Made by a program: the position numbers and the translations under genes. 5,730 nucleotides of DNA from Candidatus Sulfotelmatobacter sp. (GTDB lineage Bacteria > Acidobacteriota > Terriglobia > Terriglobales > SbA1). Below are positions 1-3,329 of the stretch, piece after piece (position 1 is the first letter of the stretch; every line of letters starts with the position of its first letter). A model generated the notes under the pieces. The model did not search any database. It worked only from the letters and a program-made list of their open reading frames with translations, and was not told the origin of the DNA. The stretch spans positions 1-5,730 of the forward strand of contig JASLEQ010000401.1 of NCBI GenBank assembly GCA_030151135.1, read 5' to 3'.

Positions 1-912
1 GCCTCGGCTGCCAAGCCCTGGGCCCACACGCTGCGCCAGCAGCTCGCCACCCTCGAAACGGATTTGAAGAATGCGCGCGGGGCGATCGAGCAATTGCGCG
101 AGGATCGCGCCACGCGGTCCAACGAGGCAGCCAAGCTGCGCTCGGACCTCGAACATCTAGAGGCCAGTTGCCTGAACGAGGTGAACGCCGAGGCCGCCAT
201 GCTGCGTGCGGACGAAAGCATCGCCCATCTGGCCGGCGAAGAACTCGGGCTGGAAGAAGAAACCTGCCGCGGCCTGCGCCAGAAAATCGAGCAGATGGGT
301 CCGGTAAACATGATGGCCCTCGAGGAATACAAAGAAACCGCCGACCGGCACACATTCCTCGAAGCGCAGCGCAAAGACCTGGTCGAGTCCATCGAAAACA
401 CGCAGGAGACCATCCGCGAGATCGATCAGATCTCGCGCACCAAGTTCGACGAGGCCTTCGCGCGCATCAACGAAAACTTCTCCAACGTGTTTACGCGTCT
501 CTTCCATGGCGGACAGGCCTTCCTGCGACTCACGGACTCCGAGAACCAGGCCGAGAGCGGGCTCGACATCGTGGCCTCCCCTCCTGGCAAGAAGTTGCAG
601 AACGTGCTCCTGCTCTCCGGCGGCGAGAAAGCGTTGACCGCGATTTCCCTGCTGATGGGGATCTTCCAGTTCCAGCCCAGCCCCTTCTGCGTGCTAGACG
701 AAGTGGACGCCGCTCTCGACGAAACCAACGTCGGCCGCCTCGCCGACCTGCTGCACTCCATGAGCCGCGACACGCAGTTCCTGCTCGTCACGCACTCCAA
801 GCGCATGATGCACTCCGCCGATATGATCTACGGCGTCACCATGCAAGAACCGGGCGTGTCAAAGGTGGTAAGCGTCAAGCTCAGCGGGCAGCAGCAGCTG
901 GCGACAGCATAG
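1..912 (+). CDS. smc: Chromosome segregation ATPase SMC, C-terminal part (5' end outside window)
   Basis: Frame 1 is open from the first base, so this is the 3' end (303 codons plus TAG) of a longer gene; full SMC proteins are about 1,150-1,200 residues. SMC dimers, with ScpA/ScpB, bind and fold DNA to condense and segregate the chromosome. Visible here, numbered from the window edge: the end of the C-terminal coiled coil (about 1-98, rich in E/L/A/R), the typical GPVN turn at 100-103 followed by LEEY, then the C-terminal ATPase lobe. That lobe carries the ABC signature LLSGGEKA (204-211), Walker B FCVLDEVDAALDE (229-241, catalytic DE and D-loop) and the H-loop VTHSK (263-267). The Walker A lobe and hinge lie upstream, outside the window. 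Nothing looks broken. A TTG at 64 is internal and is not the start. It converges with the minus-strand gene at 1016-1477. The identification is secure; chromosomal SMC fits better than RecN or SbcC because of the GPVN region and signature spacing. Confidence 0.96.
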   Translation, partial: ASAAKPWAHTLRQQLATLETDLKNARGAIEQLREDRATRSNEAAKLRSDLEHLEASCLNEVNAEAAMLRADESIAHLAGEELGLEEETCRGLRQKIEQMGPVNMMALEEYKETADRHTFLEAQRKDLVESIENTQETIREIDQISRTKFDEAFARINENFSNVFTRLFHGGQAFLRLTDSENQAESGLDIVASPPGKKLQNVLLLSGGEKALTAISLLMGIFQFQPSPFCVLDEVDAALDETNVGRLADLLHSMSRDTQFLLVTHSKRMMHSADMIYGVTMQEPGVSKVVSVKLSGQQQLATA

Positions 913-961
913 TCCGGTGAATATCACCCTCCCAGGTCCCGCAACCGACCCAAACCCCGGA

Positions 962-1004
962 ACTGAAAAACTGACGACTGGCAACTGACGACTGACAACT
1001 AAAT
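962..1004 (+). repeat. Array of 7-bp tandem repeats (ACTGACG-type)
   Basis: From 970 the sequence runs in 7-base steps that each begin ACT: ACTGACG (970-976), ACTGGCA (977-983), ACTGACG (984-990), ACTGACA (991-997), ACTAAAT (998-1004). An ACTGAAA-like unit precedes it at 962. The decamer CTGACGACTG occurs twice, 14 bp apart. The array fills half of the 103-bp gap between the convergent ends of smc and the secreted-protein gene. It resembles the heptamer arrays at 3247-3325 in period and in its AACT core. Function unknown. I see no terminator with a T-run here; only a small GGTGA-ATA-TCACC hairpin at 916-928 follows the smc stop. Confidence 0.75.
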
Positions 1005-1015
1005 CTGTTTCTCCT

Positions 1016-1477
1016 TCACTGCTTCTTCGGCGTAATCTCCGTGACCGGCAAATCCCAGTGGCTGACAAGAATCTCGAAGCGGCGCTGCTCTTCCCGTTCA
1101 TAGGTCGCCTGGTCCGGCCAGAGCTGCTTGATGAACGCTTCTTCGTCGGGATTGGCAGTGACCGCGGCCGCCGCGTTCTTGAAGCGAATGGTCACGCGGT
1201 AGTCCCAGCGGCCGTCTTCCGTGGTGTGGTAGGCAGGCTGCTCGATCTTCACCGAAACCATGCGGCCGGTGGACACGATCTTCTGCAACAGCGGGTAATG
1301 GTTCTTCAGGAACAGGTCAAGAAATTCCTTCTGATGTCCCCACTGCACCTTGTAGTAGTACTCGATGGTGTAAGGTTGGTCGGCGCCCGGCTGAGTGGGC
1401 GAGCCCTGCGCGGCTAGCGTAGCCGGGGCCATGGAGACGAGGACGAGGGCAAAGACAGCAAGCAAAAACCTGCGCAT
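1016..1477 (-). CDS. Small secreted protein of unknown function
   Basis: A 153-residue protein. It starts with a classic Sec signal peptide: basic MRR, a hydrophobic core of about 14 residues (FLLAVFALVLVSM) and a likely cleavage site near residues 22-23 (ATLA/AQ). The mature part of about 130 residues is expected outside the inner membrane. It is hydrophilic, with many aromatic residues (IEYYYKVQWGHQ, RRFEILVSHWDLPV) and no cysteine. The pattern of short predicted strands around a central helix (EFLDLFLKNHYPLLQKIV) recalls a dimeric alpha-beta barrel, but I do not recognise the family and assign no function. The ATG at 1477-1475 is chosen because GGAGG (minus strand, 1486-1482) sits 4 nt upstream and the signal peptide begins exactly there. 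It lies downstream of crp on the same strand, but a 546-bp gap separates them, so it is probably transcribed on its own. Confidence 0.85.
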   Translation of the reverse strand: MRRFLLAVFALVLVSMAPATLAAQGSPTQPGADQPYTIEYYYKVQWGHQKEFLDLFLKNHYPLLQKIVSTGRMVSVKIEQPAYHTTEDGRWDYRVTIRFKNAAAAVTANPDEEAFIKQLWPDQATYEREEQRRFEILVSHWDLPVTEITPKKQ

Positions 1478-1515
1478 AGAGCCTCCGCAAACGGCTATAG
1501 AGATTAGAAAGATAA

Positions 1516-1523
1516 ATAATATA
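1516..1523 (-). promoter_or_regulatory. Possible -10 element for the secreted-protein gene
   Basis: On the minus strand an A+T-rich block reads TATATTAT, containing TATTAT (5 of 6 to TATAAT). Transcription from it would start near 1509, giving a leader of about 30 nt before the ATG at 1477. No good -35 is seen at the right spacing (GTGCGC or GAGTGC), so this is a weak call. Confidence 0.25.
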
Positions 1524-1625
1524 CGGCGGAGATCCTATGCGCACTCTTGCGGCAAAGGAGACGAACTATAAGACAGCCGGCGATCTGTACGAACCGCTAT
1601 AAGTTAAAAACACAATCTTTAGGAT

Positions 1626-1763
1626 CGTTCTTGAATGAATTCGTTCTTCGTTCACGTTCTTCAGATCGGAGAGCAAAATCGGTCGTTCCAGACGTACGGC
1701 AGAGGTCGTTCGAGTAAAAGTGAACGAGTGCTTTTTCACCCGTTCACTTCTGTACAGGCGTTC
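1626..1763 (+). repeat. Cluster of CGTTC pentamers
   Basis: CGTTC occurs eight times on the plus strand in 138 bases, at 1626, 1642, 1649, 1655, 1684, 1707, 1741 and 1759; six of these are TCGTTC or ACGTTC, and three extend to CGTTCTT. The opposite form GAACG occurs at 1722-1726, where it forms the stem of the 1718-1749 hairpin. By chance one would expect well under one copy in this length. Spacing is irregular, so it is a dispersed cluster and not a clean tandem array. Confidence 0.7.
1718..1749. other. Strong hairpin in the intergenic region
   Basis: AAGTGAACG (1718-1726) pairs perfectly with CGTTCACTT (1741-1749). After one A/C mismatch, GTG (1728-1730) pairs with CAC (1737-1739) around the loop CTTTTT, giving a stem of 9+3 pairs. 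Read on the minus strand the stem runs directly into TTTTAC, so it could be a weak intrinsic terminator for transcripts leaving crp, although it is about 275 nt past the crp stop. On the plus strand no T-run follows. It could equally be the core of a structured RNA. Confidence 0.5.
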
Positions 1764-1878
1764 TCGTATGAGGTCTTTCTTTAAGAGCAGAATGAGTCGT
1801 GCAAAGGAGATGCAAAACGAACTTAGTTTTTATTTATGTACTTCGGTATAGCAACGTCGGTTCTAATTTAGATACTTG

Positions 1879-1924
1879 GGCAGAGCGAAATCGGTCGTGT
1901 TAAGGCAGAGTAAAATCGGTCCTC
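1879..1924 (+). repeat. Tandem pair of an 18-bp motif, with a third copy at 1670-1687
   Basis: GGCAGAG starts both members (1879 and 1904, period 25). The shared motif is AGAG-YR-AAATCGGTC: AGAGCGAAATCGGTCGTG at 1882-1899 and AGAGTAAAATCGGTCCTC at 1907-1924. A distant copy, AGAGCAAAATCGGTCGTT, lies at 1670-1687, about 210 bp upstream. A shortened relative, GGCAGAG followed directly by GTCGTTCGAG, is at 1698-1714. The three full copies agree at about 14 or more of 18 positions. All are on the same strand. Function unknown; binding site, RNA element or decayed repeat are all possible. Confidence 0.6.
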
Positions 1925-1993
1925 GTGAGTCTTTGGTCGTTGGTTTCGGAAGCAAGCAACAATTCTTAGCGAGAGCAAGATGGTTTGAGTGTC

Positions 1994-2025
1994 GTGGTCA
2001 GAAACGATTCACTGACCACTGTTTT
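1994..2025. terminator. Hairpin overlapping the crp stop codon; possible terminator
   Basis: GTGGTCAG (1994-2001) and CTGACCAC (2012-2019) form a perfect 8-bp stem with a 10-nt loop. On the plus strand it is followed by TG and then TTTT (2022-2025), a weak terminator shape for any plus-strand transcript coming out of the intergenic region. On the minus strand it begins only a few bases after the crp TAA (2026-2024), where it could slow polymerase or protect the 3' end, but no T-run follows on that side. Confidence 0.35.
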
Positions 2026-2737
2026 ATGCGTGCGCGTAGTTGGCAAGAGCAGTACGGCTGGGGATCGTAATCATCGAGCCTTTGAAATCGACCAGGCGGC
2101 GATGCTTGAAGTTGCTCAGCGTGCGCGTAACGGTCTCGCGCGAGGCGCCGATAAATTCACCGATCTCTTCGTGCGTCATCGAGAAGCGAAAGCGCCGTCC
2201 GCCGCATTCCGTGGCTTGCCCGCTGTCGCTCCAGTCAAGCAGCAAACGGGCAAGCTTTTCGGGCGCTGTGGCAGAGAGCCCTACGGTACGCAACTGATCG
2301 CAGGCCTTGGTTACGCTGCGGCTCAGTTCTTCAATCACGGCCTGGTATGCCTCGGGATGACGAGTGAGAAAGTTCAGAAAGTCGCGACGGCCGATGTGGG
2401 CAAGCTTCACTGGATACAACGTTTCCGCGGTGACATCATAGGGGCTGCCGGCAAGCGTTGAAGCCATGCCCAGGATCTCGCCTTTGCGCGCGATCGCCAG
2501 GCTGAGGCGTCGGCCCTCGCTGGAATTCAGCGACAGCTTGACCTCGCCCTCCAGCACGATATAAATACCCTGCGCCGGATCCTTTTCCGAGAAGATCACC
2601 TTGTTGGCTGCGTGAGAGGAAGCGAACTGCATCGATTGAAAGTCCTGCAACGCCGCAGGTGTCAGCTTATTAAAGAACTCGCCGGCCAACCTCGCCTGCG
2701 TGCTGGAATTGCTCGATGTCATGTGTGTGCTGGTCAT
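2024..2737 (-). CDS. Crp/Fnr-family transcriptional regulator
   Basis: A 237-residue protein, close to the usual 210-240 for this family, acting in the cytoplasm as a dimeric DNA-binding regulator. The N-terminal cyclic-nucleotide-binding-like beta roll spans about 35-125 (GIYIVLEGEVKLSL, KGEILGMAST); a long dimer helix follows at about 128-155, and the winged HTH at about 186-230 (MTHEEIGEFIGASRETVTRTLSNF). The recognition helix keeps S-R-E-T-V-x-R (199-205), matching E. coli CRP R180, E181 and R185, which contact TGTGA. The CRP phosphate-binding Arg-Ser pair is missing: that stretch reads AGSPYDVTAET, so classical cAMP binding is doubtful. Only two cysteines (146, 178) are present, so there is no FNR-type iron-sulfur cluster. 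The ATG at 2737 has AGGAGGT (2748-2742) about 5 nt upstream; a second ATG six codons in lacks this. It follows the STAS gene by 13 bp, so the two are probably co-transcribed, and its own SD lies in that gap. The effector is unknown. Confidence 0.93.
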   Translation of the reverse strand: MTSTHMTSSNSSTQARLAGEFFNKLTPAALQDFQSMQFASSHAANKVIFSEKDPAQGIYIVLEGEVKLSLNSSEGRRLSLAIARKGEILGMASTLAGSPYDVTAETLYPVKLAHIGRRDFLNFLTRHPEAYQAVIEELSRSVTKACDQLRTVGLSATAPEKLARLLLDWSDSGQATECGGRRFRFSMTHEEIGEFIGASRETVTRTLSNFKHRRLVDFKGSMITIPSRTALANYAHA

Positions 2738-2750
2738 TCGAACCTCCTCG

Positions 2751-3053
2751 TTATCGTGCCTGTGCTTGTGACTGCGTGATCTCTTCCGCCAGATACTGGG
2801 CCCAGGGGGAACTGGCGATCAGCGTGGCATGCGTCTGCCCGTAGATGTTTTTCAAAAGCTCTTTGCCCGCAGCATCCGCATAAGTCACGCTTCTCAAGTC
2901 AATCGAGACCGTCCGGTTCCCCAGTTGCGAAGCTGTCTCCACCCAAACCCGGTTGAGCTCCACAACCCAAGGACCCGCGACGCGCCCTTCCAGCGTCATC
3001 CCGATTTCCTTATCGCCGTCTTGAATCGTGATCTTTAACGTATGCTGGCCCAT
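2751..3053 (-). CDS. Small STAS-like (anti-sigma factor antagonist type) protein
   Basis: About 100 residues. The pattern is that of a single STAS domain: strands at 5-10 and 17-24 (IGMTLEGRVAG), helix around 29-44, strand VSIDLRSV (49-56), the loop-helix YADAAGKELLKNIY (58-71) and strand ATLIAS, then a C-terminal helix. STAS proteins such as SpoIIAA bind anti-sigma kinases and are switched by phosphorylation of a serine in a DSSG motif; here it reads DAAG (60-63), so neither serine is present and that switch cannot work. A role as a binding or scaffold partner is inferred. Two starts are possible: ATG at 3053 (used here) and in-frame TTG at 3059, which has AAGG 6 nt upstream; a stop lies just above (3074-3072). 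ATG is preferred because the predicted promoter would leave a leader of only about 7 nt for TTG. It is the first gene of the probable operon with crp. Confidence 0.8.
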   Translation of the reverse strand: MGQHTLKITIQDGDKEIGMTLEGRVAGPWVVELNRVWVETASQLGNRTVSIDLRSVTYADAAGKELLKNIYGQTHATLIASSPWAQYLAEEITQSQAQAR

Positions 3054-3075
3054 CCTCAAGCCACGCCTTACCTAT

Positions 3076-3093
3076 ATGCATGGGGCGTGCCAA
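3076..3093 (-). promoter_or_regulatory. Predicted sigma-54 (-24/-12) promoter of the STAS-crp operon
   Basis: On the minus strand the sequence is TTGGCACG-CCCC-ATGCAT. Against the published sigma-54 consensus (YTGGCACG-rNNN-TTGCW) it matches 12 of 14 defined positions, with the invariant GG (3091-3090) and GC (3079-3078) exactly 10 bp apart. Transcription would start near 3066, 13 nt before the ATG at 3053. The gene directly upstream on the same strand encodes a sigma-54 activator with an intact GAFTGA motif, which strongly supports the reading. An alternative is a sigma-70 promoter with TATAGG (3076-3071) as -10 and the adjacent CRP-like site near -41. Confidence 0.65.
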
Positions 3094-3095
3094 AC

Positions 3096-3111
3096 TGTGT
3101 GCCAGATCACA
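3096..3111 (-). promoter_or_regulatory. CRP-like operator TGTGA-N6-ACACA
   Basis: On the minus strand the site is TGTGATCTGGCACACA: one perfect TGTGA half, a 6-bp spacer, and ACACA as a 4-of-5 match to TCACA. It ends 2 bp upstream of the sigma-54 -24 element. Its centre is about -37 from the predicted sigma-54 start. That position would clash with sigma-54 polymerase (repression), or would act as a class II activator site for a sigma-70 promoter. The Crp-family protein encoded by the same operon has the residues expected to read TGTGA. Confidence 0.5.
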
Positions 3112-3175
3112 TCGCGCTAGGCCAGCGGCTGAAAATAAACGATTTATCTCCCGTTCTCCGCACGGCTCAGGATTG

Positions 3176-3240
3176 TGACGACGACGCCACTGACGAAGTG
3201 ACGATGACGAAATATCGTCGCGGCGACGCGCCATCGTCAC
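3176..3240. promoter_or_regulatory. TGACGA repeats and inverted repeats; candidate activator-binding (UAS) region
   Basis: TGACGA occurs at 3176, 3191, 3199 and 3205 on the plus strand, and its complement TCGTCA at 3234, with TCGTCG at 3215. GTGACGATG (3198-3206) and CATCGTCAC (3232-3240) form a perfect 9-bp inverted repeat with a 25-bp gap. Nested inside are GACGA-AATA-TCGTC (3206-3219) and GTCGC-G-GCGAC. The centre is roughly 150 bp upstream of the predicted sigma-54 start, the usual distance for enhancer sites of sigma-54 activators. An A+T-rich block at 3131-3147 lies between and could allow DNA bending. That the upstream-encoded activator binds here is inference. Confidence 0.45.
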
Positions 3241-3246
3241 GAGGAC

Positions 3247-3325
3247 AGTTCACAGTTCTTAGTTCACAGTTCACAGTTGGGGAACCGTGCATTCCCTGCG
3301 AACTATGAACTATGAACTATGAACT
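3247..3325. repeat. Opposed heptamer arrays forming a long imperfect hairpin
   Basis: Five 7-bp units run from 3247 to 3281: AGTTCAC at 3247, 3261 and 3268, AGTTCTT at 3254, AGTTGGG at 3275. From 3300, GAACTAT occurs three times (3300, 3307, 3314), then GAACTCC at 3321. The second array is nearly the reverse complement of the first (6 of 7 bases per unit). With the inner GGGAA/TTCCC pairing around the loop CCGTGCA, the whole can fold into one long stem. It begins 4 bp past the stop codon of the sigma-54 activator gene (minus strand), so it may end or insulate that transcript, though no T-run is present. Confidence 0.7.
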
Positions 3326-3329
3326 CCGA

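Larger units (their letters stand above)
1478..2023. other. Long A+T-rich intergenic region without a convincing gene
   Basis: These 546 bases lie between the start of the secreted-protein gene and the stop of the Crp-family gene. G+C is about 40% in the lines I counted (25/60 at 1621-1680, 23/60 at 1801-1860), against 63% at 601-660 inside smc. Open frames are short and use rare starts; the longest, on the plus strand from a TTG at 1876, gives a 64-residue product rich in R/K/Q with no domain look and runs into crp antisense. The stretch instead holds dense short repeats (CGTTC cluster, AAATCGGTC motif), a 32-nt hairpin at 1718-1749 and a hairpin at its crp end. It could be an untranslated RNA locus, a decayed insertion, or a repeat nursery. 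I see no tRNA, tmRNA or rRNA signature. Confidence 0.7.

Noticed and set aside
168..920. Long plus-strand frame overlapping smc
   Set aside because: It is a +2-type shadow of smc: arginine-, proline- and alanine-rich, with no domain motifs, while frame 1 carries the full SMC ATPase signature.
1058..1417. Plus-strand frame opposite the secreted-protein gene
   Set aside because: Shadow frame; the minus strand has a signal peptide and a GGAGG ribosome site, the plus strand has neither.
1700..1725. tRNA-like GTTCGAG T-loop
   Set aside because: No acceptor stem, D-arm or anticodon arm can be placed around it.
1876..2070. Plus-strand 64-codon frame in the intergenic region
   Set aside because: TTG start, no ribosome site, a product of low-complexity basic residues, encoded across direct repeats and into crp antisense.
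3087..3108. Second sigma-54-like match CTGGCACACAGTTTGGCA just upstream of the chosen one
   Set aside because: The GG-to-GC spacing is 11 bp instead of 10, and the neighbouring match is far better.
3130..3148. IHF site between the enhancer-like repeats and the promoter
   Set aside because: A+T-rich, but AATCGTTTATTTT fits the WATCAANNNNTTR consensus only in part; noted merely as a possible bend.
3247..3325. CRISPR array
   Set aside because: Repeat units are 7 bp with no spacers and no cas genes nearby.
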